A DNA stretch of 21,217 nt from positions 1 to 21,217 of the forward strand of contig JYHA01000129.1 of the NCBI GenBank assembly GCA_000970895.1, written 5' to 3'. This DNA comes from Candidatus Arcanibacter lacustris (GTDB lineage Bacteria > Pseudomonadota > Alphaproteobacteria > Rickettsiales > Arcanibacteraceae). A model generated the notes under the pieces. The model was not told the DNA's origin. It did not search any database and saw only the letters and a list, made by a program, of their open reading frames with translations. Below, piece by piece: positions 1 through 7,478 of the stretch. The position numbers and the translations under genes were made by a program. Positions within the stretch are counted from its first letter, which is position 1. Each line of letters begins with the position of its first letter.

Positions 1-1
1 A

Positions 2-199
2 AATATTATATCTCATTTTGCCATTTTTACTGTCCTATTTTTGGGGACCATTATAGTTCTTATGATCACTCATAATATCAAACATGCTTTTGAGTATGGA
101 GGCCGTACCATCATGCTACAAGAAGGTAAAATTACCAGGGATCTTACAGGTGATGAACGTAACTCTTGCGATGTAAATTCGATATTATCGGTTTATTAA
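2..199 (+). CDS. ABC transporter ATP-binding protein, C-terminal end (partial)
   Basis: An open frame enters from the left edge and stops at TAA 197-199, giving about 65 residues. The readable part contains ITHNIKHAFEYGGRT, then IMLQEGKITRDLTGDE. This is the H-loop (the switch histidine of ITHN) and the terminal strands of an ABC ATPase. The combination THN(M/I)..A...G.R.IML.EG.I..D.SGEE is typical of COG1101-type ATPases, which work with a lipoprotein-like substrate-binding protein and a permease. The Walker and signature motifs lie outside the window, so substrate and completeness cannot be judged. The roughly 20 residues before ITHN are unusually hydrophobic for this position, so a frameshift just upstream cannot be excluded. 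The family call rests on the H-loop region only. Confidence 0.55.
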   Translation, partial: NIISHFAIFTVLFLGTIIVLMITHNIKHAFEYGGRTIMLQEGKITRDLTGDERNSCDVNSILSVY

Positions 200-293
200 A
201 TTTAGTATGTTTAAAATTTTACACAAAGATATTTTAAAGTTTCTATTGCATATTAATAATTACTGTATATATTAGCAATTAACCAATGATTAA

Positions 294-390
294 TACCATT
301 TCCCAAATTTAATTAATAATTTGAAAGAGACAAGGCGGATTAACAGTCTGCCCAAAACTCTGTTTTATAGAATAAATTTGGAAAATGGTA
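294..390. repeat. 97-bp palindromic structure upstream of the DEAD-box helicase gene
   Basis: The left arm taccatttcccaaattta (294-311) is the reverse complement of 373-390 with 17 of 18 positions matching. The 61-nt interior holds a second, smaller hairpin: 334-339 GGCGGA pairs with 347-352 TCTGCC, including one G-T wobble. AGAG at 326-329 can pair with CTCT at 358-361. The whole lies in the 231-bp gap between the ABC ATPase gene and the helicase gene and ends 40 bp before the helicase ATG. It could be a structured 5' leader of the helicase mRNA or a small palindromic repeat element of the kind Rickettsia genomes carry. The sequence does not decide between these. No promoter was identified with confidence in this gap. 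Confidence 0.6.
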
Positions 391-430
391 TATATCTATC
401 TTAAACAATTTAAATAGAAGATTTATCCAA

Positions 431-1702
431 ATGAAAAATTTTACTGACTTTAATATTCAAGCTGAGCTAAGTGCTCAATTAACTAAACTAGGTTTTGTAA
501 CTCCAACTGAAGTACAGGCTCAAGTTATACCTTTGGCTTTAGAAGGAAAAGACATACTAGCTTCAGCGCAAACTGGTAGTGGTAAGACTATGGCTTTCTT
601 ATTGCCATTAATTAGCAAAATTACTGATGAGCCTCATAAGACAGCATTAATTATGGTTCCAACTAGAGAGCTTGCTGCTCAAGTTGCAACAGTTGCTAAA
701 AGATTATGTAGCTATAACAATAAAATAAACATCGCTCTTCTTATTGGTGGTGAATCAATGGTTCCGCAATTCAAACAATTAGAAAGAAAACCTAATTTGG
801 TAATTGGTACTCCTGGTAGAATCAATGACCATATGATGAGAAAAACTCTTGCAACTAAAAATATTTCATTTTTAGTTTTAGATGAAACAGATCGTATGCT
901 TGGTCTTGGTTTTGAAGAGCAATTATTTGAAATTGCTAAATTCTTACCAAAAGAAAGACAATGTTTGATGTTCTCTGCAACTATAGCTCCTAAAATTATG
1001 ACAGTTGCAACGCAATATTTAAATAATCATGAAAGAATCACTGTTGGTAGTACTACGACTCCTGCTCCAAATATCGAACATGATATTATTTTCACTTCAG
1101 AAGCAAAGAAATATGATCAATTAGTTGATCAATTAAATTCTAGAGAAGGTTCTATCATAGTTTTTGTTAAAACTAAAAGAAGTGCAGATAATATTGCTCA
1201 AAGACTTAACTCTTTGAATTTAAGTGCAGATGCCATCCATGGTGACTTGATGCAAAGACAAAGATTAAGAGTAATCAGCAGATTCCGTAAACAAGATTAT
1301 AGAATTATGGTAGCAACTGATGTTGCAGCAAGAGGACTTGATATTGATCACGTTAAACATGTGATAAATTATGATTTACCTCATTGCCCTGAAGATTATA
1401 TCCACCGTATTGGTAGAACTGCAAGAGCAGGTGCTAGTGGTAGTGCTCTATGTTTAGTTTCTCCTGATGATCAAAAAAAATGGCGTGATATCAATCGCAT
1501 GATGAATCCTAATGCACCAAAAGAACATGTCAATGATAATAGAGATGCTAAAAAAAGATCATATGACAGTAAGCCAGCTTGGAAAAGAAGTGGTTCTCCA
1601 TCAGCATCAAAAGCTCCGTTTGGTACCAGAGCTCCTAAAAAGAGATCAGGTGGCGGTGGCGCTGGCGGTGGTTTTTCAAGACCTAAGGTAAGTGCTAGCT
1701 AA
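431..1702 (+). CDS. DEAD-box ATP-dependent RNA helicase (RhlE-like), with a DETD motif II
   Basis: This is a 423-residue RNA helicase that uses ATP to unwind short RNA duplexes, probably in ribosome assembly or mRNA turnover. Helicase motifs appear in order: Q-motif region GFVTPTEVQ (21-29), Walker A AQTGSGKT (46-53), PTREL (77-81), TPGR (127-130), motif II DETD (151-154), SAT (182-184), then VATDVAARGLD and HRIGRTARAG in the second RecA domain. Motif II is DETD, not the usual DEAD; the catalytic D-E pair is kept. After about residue 365 the protein ends in a Lys/Arg/Gly/Ser-rich tail with a Gly run, a common RNA-binding extension in RhlE/CsdA-type helicases. The photolyase gene starts 5 nt after the stop. 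Subfamily assignment is by overall appearance only. Confidence 0.9.
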   Translation: MKNFTDFNIQAELSAQLTKLGFVTPTEVQAQVIPLALEGKDILASAQTGSGKTMAFLLPLISKITDEPHKTALIMVPTRELAAQVATVAKRLCSYNNKINIALLIGGESMVPQFKQLERKPNLVIGTPGRINDHMMRKTLATKNISFLVLDETDRMLGLGFEEQLFEIAKFLPKERQCLMFSATIAPKIMTVATQYLNNHERITVGSTTTPAPNIEHDIIFTSEAKKYDQLVDQLNSREGSIIVFVKTKRSADNIAQRLNSLNLSADAIHGDLMQRQRLRVISRFRKQDYRIMVATDVAARGLDIDHVKHVINYDLPHCPEDYIHRIGRTARAGASGSALCLVSPDDQKKWRDINRMMNPNAPKEHVNDNRDAKKRSYDSKPAWKRSGSPSASKAPFGTRAPKKRSGGGGAGGGFSRPKVSAS

Positions 1703-1707
1703 CGCTT

Positions 1708-3087
1708 ATGAATAAATCTATTTTTTGGTATAGACAAGACTTAAGAATAGAAGATAATCCAGGATTAGAAACTGCCATTGCCGAAGGATCGGTAATGGCA
1801 GTTTTCATTTTGGATCAACATCTAATGGGAAGTGCAAGTAATTGGTGGCTTCATCATTCGCTTACCAGTCTTAATAGATCTTTAAACGGCTGCTTAAATG
1901 TTTATATTGGTGATTCGCTTACTATTATAAAAGAGTTAGTAACAAAGCATCAGATCGATAAAGTTTTCTGGAATAGATGCTATGAGCCAGAAAGGATCAA
2001 ATCCGATAGTCTAATAAAATCATCATTAATTAAAATGGGCGTTGAAGCTAAAAGCTTTAATGGTTCTTTGCTTTGGGAGCCATGGGAAGTTACTAAGCCT
2101 GATAAAACATACTATAAAATATTCACTTTTTACTACCGTAATGGTTGCTTAAAAAAAGAAGAACCGATCTGTGCTAATGGGATTCCAAACTTATCAGGAT
2201 TAATCAAAGATCATGAAAATCAAATCACTATCGATGATTTAGGATTGCTACCAAAGAAAGGCTGGGCTGATAATTTTTATTGGCAGGTGGGGGAAGAGGC
2301 TGCAAGTCAAAAATTACAATATTTCTTAAATCACAAGCTGGGTGGTTATAAAGAAAATAGAAACTACCCAGGACTGGATGCTACTTCTAAATTATCTCCT
2401 CACTTACATTTTGGAGAAATTTCACCAAATCAAATTTGGTGTGCTGCAAAAAACTATCCTGCTGGCGATGATTTGAATTGTTTTTTAAGTGAACTTGTGT
2501 GGCGGGAATTTTCTTACTACCTACTATATCATTTTCCAGATCTTGCTAATTCCAACTTTCAAAATAAGTTTGATAGATTCCCTTGGAAAAATAATATGGA
2601 TCATTTGAAGCTTTGGCAAAAGGGGCAGACTGGTATTCCGATTGTTGATGCTGGTATGAGAGAATTATGGCAAACAGGCTATATGCATAATAGAGTAAGG
2701 ATGATTGTAGGTTCGTTTTTAGTTAAAAATCTACTGATTGATTGGCGTTATGGTAAGAAATGGTTTGAGGATTGTCTGGTGGATGCTGACCTTGCTAGTA
2801 ACTCTGCATCTTGGCAGTGGGTTGCTGGAACTGGGGCTGATGCTGCACCTTATTACAGAATATTTAATCCAGTATTGCAGGGTGAAAAATTTGATAAAGA
2901 TGGAGTATATACTAAAAAATACGTACCAGAATTAGCCAAATTACCAAGTAAATATTTATTCAAACCCTGGGAAGCTCCTGATTTAGTTTTAAAAGAAGCG
3001 GGTGTGAAATTGGGTATGAATTACCCGCATCCAATAGTTGATTTATCTGAATCTAGGAAGATGGCTTTGGAGTTATATAAATCATAA
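1708..3087 (+). CDS. phrB: Deoxyribodipyrimidine photolyase (class I CPD photolyase)
   Basis: This 459-residue flavoenzyme repairs UV-induced cyclobutane pyrimidine dimers using blue light. The N-terminal antenna domain opens with SIFWYRQDLRIEDNP (4-18), the standard WFRxDLRxxDN signature. The FAD-binding and catalytic domain shows KLSPHLHFGEISP, ELVWREFSYY, GIPIVDAGMRELWQTGYMHN, and near the C-terminus WQWVAGTGADAAPYYRIFNP, which includes Trp positions used for electron transfer in the family. Length (usual 450-480) and motif order are complete, with no sign of decay. It sits 5 nt behind the helicase gene and has no good Shine-Dalgarno of its own, so it is probably translated from a shared transcript. 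A (6-4) photolyase or cryptochrome is less likely, given the class I motif set. Confidence 0.92.
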   Translation: MNKSIFWYRQDLRIEDNPGLETAIAEGSVMAVFILDQHLMGSASNWWLHHSLTSLNRSLNGCLNVYIGDSLTIIKELVTKHQIDKVFWNRCYEPERIKSDSLIKSSLIKMGVEAKSFNGSLLWEPWEVTKPDKTYYKIFTFYYRNGCLKKEEPICANGIPNLSGLIKDHENQITIDDLGLLPKKGWADNFYWQVGEEAASQKLQYFLNHKLGGYKENRNYPGLDATSKLSPHLHFGEISPNQIWCAAKNYPAGDDLNCFLSELVWREFSYYLLYHFPDLANSNFQNKFDRFPWKNNMDHLKLWQKGQTGIPIVDAGMRELWQTGYMHNRVRMIVGSFLVKNLLIDWRYGKKWFEDCLVDADLASNSASWQWVAGTGADAAPYYRIFNPVLQGEKFDKDGVYTKKYVPELAKLPSKYLFKPWEAPDLVLKEAGVKLGMNYPHPIVDLSESRKMALELYKS

Positions 3088-3102
3088 TAGACATTATAAC
3101 AT

Positions 3103-3163
3103 TTGACAACTAGACTGCCCTAGCATAGCCTTGGCAGAATTGTAACAACAAAAATACAAGGAG
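3103..3163 (+). promoter_or_regulatory. Possible promoter and RBS for the SPFH gene
   Basis: A perfect TTGACA (3103-3108) is followed after 17 nt by TAGCCT (3126-3131), a poor -10 box. Downstream, AAGGAG at 3158-3163 lies 8 nt before the ATG at 3172 and is the strongest Shine-Dalgarno in this part of the window. CTGCC at 3115-3119 can pair with GGCAG at 3133-3137, a weak 5-bp hairpin within the spacer and -10 area. The RBS is convincing; the promoter is tentative. Confidence 0.35.
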
Positions 3164-3171
3164 CTTTAATA

Positions 3172-4065
3172 ATGATCTCACCTTTCGTAATATTGCTAGG
3201 CCTAATTGGCTTTGTCATATTTTTATCATTTTTCACCGTAGAACAGCAATCAGCTTATTTAATTGAGAGGTTTGGCAAATTTATCAGAGTTGCTTTTCCT
3301 GGGCTTAATTTCAAAATCCCCTTTATAGATACTATTAGCGGTAAGGTAACTTTGCGAATTTTGCAATTAGATGTGAAAGTTGAAACTAAGACTCTGGATA
3401 ATGTGTTTTTACATATGGTAGTCTCAGTGCAGTTTAAAATTTTACCAGATAAAATTTATGAGGCATTCTATACGTTGGATGATGCAAGAAAGCAAATCGA
3501 AGCTTTTGTTTTTGATGTGGTAAGAGCAAGAGTTCCTGATATAAAGCTTGATGATGTATTTTCAAGAAAAGATGATATTGCAGATGCAGTTAAGGCTGAA
3601 TTACAAGAGGTGATGAATGATTTTGGTTATAGCATCATTAAAACTTTGATTACTGACATTGATCCAGATCAGAAAGTTAAAACTGCGATGAATGAAATCA
3701 ACGAAGCTCAGCGTCTGCGTGTTGCTGCAACTGAGAGGGGTGAGGCTGAAAAAATCATTAAGGTTAAAGCTGCAGAAGCTGATGCGCAGAGTCATATACT
3801 TCAAGGTGAGGGAATAGCTGGTCAAAGAAAAGCTATAGTTGATGGTTTAAGAGAGTCTCTAACGGATTTTCAAAAAGACGTAAATAATGTCAATACTCAA
3901 GATGTTATGAATTTGATTTTAATAGCTCAGTATTTTGATACTTTGAAAGAAATAGCAAAAAATTCCAATGGCAATACGATCATGATCCCTCATTCTCCTT
4001 CGAGTTTAGGAGATTTGCAGCAGCAGATTAGAGATGCTATTATTACGGGTAATCAGGTTAAATAA
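3172..4065 (+). CDS. SPFH/band 7 (stomatin/prohibitin-like) membrane protein
   Basis: This 297-residue member of the SPFH superfamily is thought to form membrane-anchored oligomers that scaffold lipid microdomains or regulate membrane proteases. Residues 3-22 form one hydrophobic N-terminal membrane segment. The band-7 domain follows, with QQSAYLIERFGKF and FPGLNFKIPFIDT near 25-55 and the helical SPFH part to about 190. Next comes an Ala/Glu/Lys-rich coiled-coil stretch (NEAQRLRVAATERGEAEKII) and a C-terminal region containing DVMNLILIAQYFDTLKEIA. This arrangement resembles the hypersensitive-induced-reaction subgroup. No NfeD partner gene is adjacent; rpsT follows 89 nt later. The cellular role in this organism cannot be read from sequence. 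Confidence 0.88.
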   Translation: MISPFVILLGLIGFVIFLSFFTVEQQSAYLIERFGKFIRVAFPGLNFKIPFIDTISGKVTLRILQLDVKVETKTLDNVFLHMVVSVQFKILPDKIYEAFYTLDDARKQIEAFVFDVVRARVPDIKLDDVFSRKDDIADAVKAELQEVMNDFGYSIIKTLITDIDPDQKVKTAMNEINEAQRLRVAATERGEAEKIIKVKAAEADAQSHILQGEGIAGQRKAIVDGLRESLTDFQKDVNNVNTQDVMNLILIAQYFDTLKEIAKNSNGNTIMIPHSPSSLGDLQQQIRDAIITGNQVK

Positions 4066-4085
4066 GATGTTGATGCAAAATTATA

Positions 4086-4149
4086 TTGACAAGGCGCCTA
4101 TAATTCGAGTAGTAATTGTAACTACAATTTAATATATGTTTTAATAAGG
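4086..4149 (+). promoter_or_regulatory. Promoter-like elements and RBS upstream of rpsT
   Basis: A perfect TTGACA (4086-4091) and a perfect TATAAT (4099-4104) lie only 7 nt apart, far short of the 16-18 nt expected for a sigma-70 pair. They therefore probably do not work together. One box may pair with a weaker partner, for example TTGACA with TAGTAA at 4110-4115 (18-nt spacer). An AAGG-type Shine-Dalgarno lies just before the rpsT ATG at 4155. A promoter in this 89-bp gap is likely, but its exact boxes are uncertain. Confidence 0.35.
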
Positions 4150-4154
4150 TAATT

Positions 4155-4418
4155 ATGGCTCATCATAAATCGACAAAAAAATCTATTCGTAAAAACGCAG
4201 TTCGCACAGATGTAAATCGTGCTCGTACCAGCAGAATTCGTACTTATGTAAAAAAAGTTGAAGAAGCGATTTTGCAAGGTGATAAGGAAGTTGCGGGAAA
4301 TGCTCTAAGAGAGGCTCAATCTGAGTTATTCCGTGGTGTTACAAAGGGAGTTTTAAATTTCAAAGTAGCTTCGCGTAAAGTGAGTAGACTATCTTCTAGA
4401 ATTAAAAAAATAGCTTAA
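4155..4418 (+). CDS. rpsT: 30S ribosomal protein S20
   Basis: This 87-residue, strongly basic protein binds 16S rRNA and helps assemble the small subunit. It begins MAHHKSTKKSIRKNAVRT and keeps the S20 pattern K(S/T)xxKRxRx, then NxxxRSxxRT, seen here as RARTSRIRTYVKKVEEAI, followed by the conserved KGVLNFKVASRKVSRLSSRI end. Length matches the family (about 85-90 residues). It is a single-gene unit: 89 nt separate it from the SPFH gene and 330 nt of non-coding sequence follow. Confidence 0.97.
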   Translation: MAHHKSTKKSIRKNAVRTDVNRARTSRIRTYVKKVEEAILQGDKEVAGNALREAQSELFRGVTKGVLNFKVASRKVSRLSSRIKKIA

Positions 4419-4438
4419 ATTTTGTTTCTATAGAATAA

Positions 4439-4471
4439 TTATGGTCATCTATGTTTTTTAGGTGGCCATAA
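4439..4471 (+). terminator. Stem-loop downstream of rpsT (possible terminator)
   Basis: An 11-bp stem (4439-4449 with 4461-4471, three G-T wobbles) closes an 11-nt loop, 20 nt after the rpsT stop. The T-run lies in the loop and not behind the stem, so it is not a standard intrinsic terminator. It may instead protect the 3' end or mark the end of the transcript. Confidence 0.4.
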
Positions 4472-4550
4472 ATCTAACTTACTGATTTTCATATTTAAAA
4501 TATTTGTGCAAAACAGCTTAAAATTATTTTTTTTATGTAGTTCCATAAGC

Positions 4551-4695
4551 TATAATTATGTGATATATTAATTATATAGTTTAAAAAAATAGGCGTTGCT
4601 ATTTTGAATTATAGTGGTTTATACGCTTGGTCACTCTGGTATATCTTGGATATCTTTAATCCAACTAGTGATGCATCCCGTGTCACTGCTTTTTT
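4551..4695 (+). ncRNA. Structured leader or small RNA ahead of gyrA, with terminator-like stem
   Basis: Most of the 330-nt gap before gyrA is AT-rich, but 4586-4695 holds three consecutive hairpins. H1 is 4586-4592 with 4599-4605 (7 bp). H2 is TTGGAT 4646-4651 with ATCCAA 4659-4664. H3 is AGTGATGC 4667-4674 with GTGTCACT 4680-4687, followed by GC and six T (4690-4695). H3 is a plausible intrinsic terminator. TCACT at 4631-4635 can also pair with AGTGA at 4667-4671, which would enclose H2 and break H3, so two exclusive folds exist. A TATAAT at 4551-4556 could start such a transcript, but its -35 is poor. It could be a gyrA attenuator leader or an independent small RNA of about 130 nt. No known riboswitch family was recognised. 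Confidence 0.45.
4667..4695 (+). terminator. Intrinsic terminator-like hairpin 54 nt before gyrA
   Basis: An 8-bp stem (two G-T pairs) with loop ATCCC is followed within 2 nt by TTTTTT. It sits upstream of the gyrA start, not downstream of a gene. It therefore ends a transcript beginning in the 4419-4666 gap or attenuates read-through into gyrA. Confidence 0.5.
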
Positions 4696-4748
4696 CAAGT
4701 TCAACATTCTCTGTTAAAATATTTAAAATCAAATAAGAGAGGAATTCC

Positions 4749-7478
4749 TTGTCCCAAGAACCATCAATCGAAGAATTAGTTCCAATATCAGTAGAAGATG
4801 AAATGAGAAGTAGCTATCTCGATTATGCTATGAGCGTAATCGTGAGTCGTGCTATACCTGATGTGCGAGATGGGTTGAAGCCGGTACATCGTCGTATCCT
4901 ATATGCGATGAATGAAGCTGGTTATCATCATAATAAGACCTATCGTAAATCTGCTCGTATTGTGGGGGATGTGATGGCTAAGTATCACCCTCATGGTGAT
5001 ACTGCTATTTATGATTCGCTAGTTCGTATGGCGCAAGATTTCTCTTTAAGACTTCCTCTGATCGATGGTCAGGGTAACTTTGGTTCGATGGATGGTGATT
5101 CAGCGGCAGCCATGCGTTATACTGAATCTAGAATGTCAAAGGCAGCTCATGCGATTTTAGAAGATATTGATAATGATACTGTTGATTTTCAAGAAAATTA
5201 TGATGGACAAGAAACGGAGCCAGTAGTTCTTCCTTCGAGATTTCCAAATCTACTTGTTAATGGTGGTGGTGGTATTGCGGTTGGTATGGCTACTAATATT
5301 CCTCCGCATAATTTGGGTGAAGTAATTGATGCTTGTTGTGCTTATGTCGATAATACTGAAATTACTATTGAAGAATTACTAGAATTTGTGCATGGTCCTG
5401 ATTTTCCAACTGCAGGGATTATTCTAGGTAAGTCAGGTGCAAGAAGAGCTCTAATGACTGGTAGAGGTTCAGTTTTAATTAGGGGTAGGGCTACTATTGA
5501 GCAATTTAAAGAAAATCGCCAATCAATTATCATTACTGAAATTCCTTATCAAGTCAATAAAGCCAAAATGGTTGAAAAGATTGCAGAGCTCGTTAGGGAT
5601 AAAAGAATAGAAGGTGTTTCTGATTTAAGAGATGAATCAGATAGATTCGGCGTTAGGGTTGTTGTTGAATTAAAAAAAGATGTGATTGCTGATGTTGTTT
5701 TAAATCAATTATATAGTTATAGTCCTTTGCAAACTTCATTTGGTGTCAATACTTTAGCTCTTAATAATGGTCGCCCGCAAGTGATGAACTTGAGAGATAT
5801 CGTAGTTGCTTTTGTGAATTTCCGTGAAGTGGTTATTGTAAGAAGAACTAAGTTTCTACTTGGTAAAGCAAGGGATCGTGCTCATATTTTAATTGGTCTT
5901 TCTATTGCTGTTGCCAATATTGATGAAGTGATCGCGCTAATTAGATCGGCACCCGATGCTGCAGCTGCACGTGAAAAACTATTATCAAAAGCTTGGAAGG
6001 CTGAAAATGTTGAGTCATTGATTAGGCTTGTTAGTGATCGTGGTAATGTAATTGAAGATGGAAAATGCTTCTTAACCGAAGAGCAAGCAAAAGCTATTCT
6101 AGAGATGAGATTGCAACGCTTAACAGGTTTGGAACATCAAAAAATTAATCAAGAATTATCGGATTTAGCTTTAGAAATTACTGATTTTATGGAGATATTA
6201 GAATCTAGAATTAGATTATTATCTGTATTAAAACAAGAGTTAATCGAAGTTAAAGAGCAATTTGCAACTCCTAGAAAAACAGAAATTCAACTTGGTGAGT
6301 TTGAGTATGATATTGAAGATTTGATTCCTCAAGAAGATATGGTGGTTACTGTTACTATGGGTGGTTATATCAAGCGTGTGCCACTTTCTACTTACCGTGC
6401 ACAAAAACGTGGTGGCAAAGGAAGATCTGGAATTACAATGCATGAAGATGATATTGTAACTGAATTATTCGTGACTAATACTCACGTGCCATTGATGTTC
6501 TTCTCTAATTTTGGCCAAGTATATAAATTAAAAGTCTATAAATTGCCACAAGGTACTCCTACTACAAAAGGTAGAGCTTTGGTCAATATTTTCCCATTAA
6601 AGCCTGGCGAGAAGATTACTACTTTAATGCCATTACCTGAGAATGAAGCAGATTGGGATAATTTAAATATTATGTTCTCAACGGCAAATGGTAATGTAAG
6701 ACGTAATGATTTATCTGATTTCCATAATATTCCATCTAATGGTAAGATTGCTATTCGAATGGATGAGGATGATTTATTGATCGGCGTTACTTTATGTAAG
6801 GATCAAGAACATATTTTACTTGCAAGTAAGAATGGTAAATGTGTGAGATTCCCAGTATCTGCTGTGAGGGTATTTAAGAGTAGAAAATCAGATGGTGTTA
6901 GAGGTATGAAATTGGCGCCAAATGATAAAGTAATCTCAATGTCTGTGCTTAATGGTGTGGAAGAAAAAATGGAAATAAGAGATGCTTATTTGAAAATTCC
7001 ATTAGATACAAGACTTGCTCTAGGTAATCTAACTCCAGAAGATTCGATCCAAGAATTAATAGAAGGATTGGATGTTGGGGCTTTAGATCAGGAAGATATT
7101 AGAAGATTGGCGTCTTCAGAAGAATTTATCCTTACTATTACTAAAAATGGTTATGGTAAGAGAAGTTCTGCTTATGAATATCGTGTTACTAATCGTGGTG
7201 GATCAGGTATTACAAATATTATTACCTCTGAGAGAAATGGCACTATTGTCAATAGTTTCGCAGTAACTCCTCATGATCATATCATGGTAATAAGTGATAA
7301 GGGTACTTTAATTAGATGTCCGGTATCTGATATTAGAATTGCAGGACGTAACACTCAAGGCGTTACAATTATCCGCGTCGCTAAAGATGAGATGGTAGTT
7401 AATGCAGTGCGTATTGCTGGGTCTCAAATAACAGAAGAGGATAGTCAGGGCGAAGAAGCGGGAGAGGATGAGCTCTAA
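4749..7478 (+). CDS. gyrA: DNA gyrase subunit A
   Basis: This 909-residue breakage-reunion subunit of DNA gyrase introduces negative supercoils together with GyrB. A TTG start at 4749 is chosen because GAGAGG (4737-4742) sits 6 nt upstream and the N-terminus then aligns with other GyrA proteins. The winged-helix/tower region has DVRDGLKPVHRRILYAM. The active-site tyrosine is Tyr124 in AAMRYTE. The quinolone region reads HPHGDTAIYD, with Thr85 where E. coli has Ser83 and Asp89 where it has Asp87. The C-terminal beta-pinwheel carries the GyrA box QKRGGKG near residue 551, which separates it from ParC. An extra acidic segment after about residue 735, before the last repeats, gives a protein slightly longer than the E. 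coli one. The last 11 nt overlap coaD. Confidence 0.97.
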   Translation: MSQEPSIEELVPISVEDEMRSSYLDYAMSVIVSRAIPDVRDGLKPVHRRILYAMNEAGYHHNKTYRKSARIVGDVMAKYHPHGDTAIYDSLVRMAQDFSLRLPLIDGQGNFGSMDGDSAAAMRYTESRMSKAAHAILEDIDNDTVDFQENYDGQETEPVVLPSRFPNLLVNGGGGIAVGMATNIPPHNLGEVIDACCAYVDNTEITIEELLEFVHGPDFPTAGIILGKSGARRALMTGRGSVLIRGRATIEQFKENRQSIIITEIPYQVNKAKMVEKIAELVRDKRIEGVSDLRDESDRFGVRVVVELKKDVIADVVLNQLYSYSPLQTSFGVNTLALNNGRPQVMNLRDIVVAFVNFREVVIVRRTKFLLGKARDRAHILIGLSIAVANIDEVIALIRSAPDAAAAREKLLSKAWKAENVESLIRLVSDRGNVIEDGKCFLTEEQAKAILEMRLQRLTGLEHQKINQELSDLALEITDFMEILESRIRLLSVLKQELIEVKEQFATPRKTEIQLGEFEYDIEDLIPQEDMVVTVTMGGYIKRVPLSTYRAQKRGGKGRSGITMHEDDIVTELFVTNTHVPLMFFSNFGQVYKLKVYKLPQGTPTTKGRALVNIFPLKPGEKITTLMPLPENEADWDNLNIMFSTANGNVRRNDLSDFHNIPSNGKIAIRMDEDDLLIGVTLCKDQEHILLASKNGKCVRFPVSAVRVFKSRKSDGVRGMKLAPNDKVISMSVLNGVEEKMEIRDAYLKIPLDTRLALGNLTPEDSIQELIEGLDVGALDQEDIRRLASSEEFILTITKNGYGKRSSAYEYRVTNRGGSGITNIITSERNGTIVNSFAVTPHDHIMVISDKGTLIRCPVSDIRIAGRNTQGVTIIRVAKDEMVVNAVRIAGSQITEEDSQGEEAGEDEL

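Noticed and set aside
2738..2935. 65-codon open frame inside the photolyase gene
   Set aside because: It overlaps the conserved catalytic C-terminal region of the photolyase in another frame and resembles no protein.
3115..3137. Intrinsic terminator after the photolyase gene
   Set aside because: The stem is only 5 bp (CTGCC/GGCAG) and is not followed by a T-run; it overlaps the candidate promoter of the next gene.
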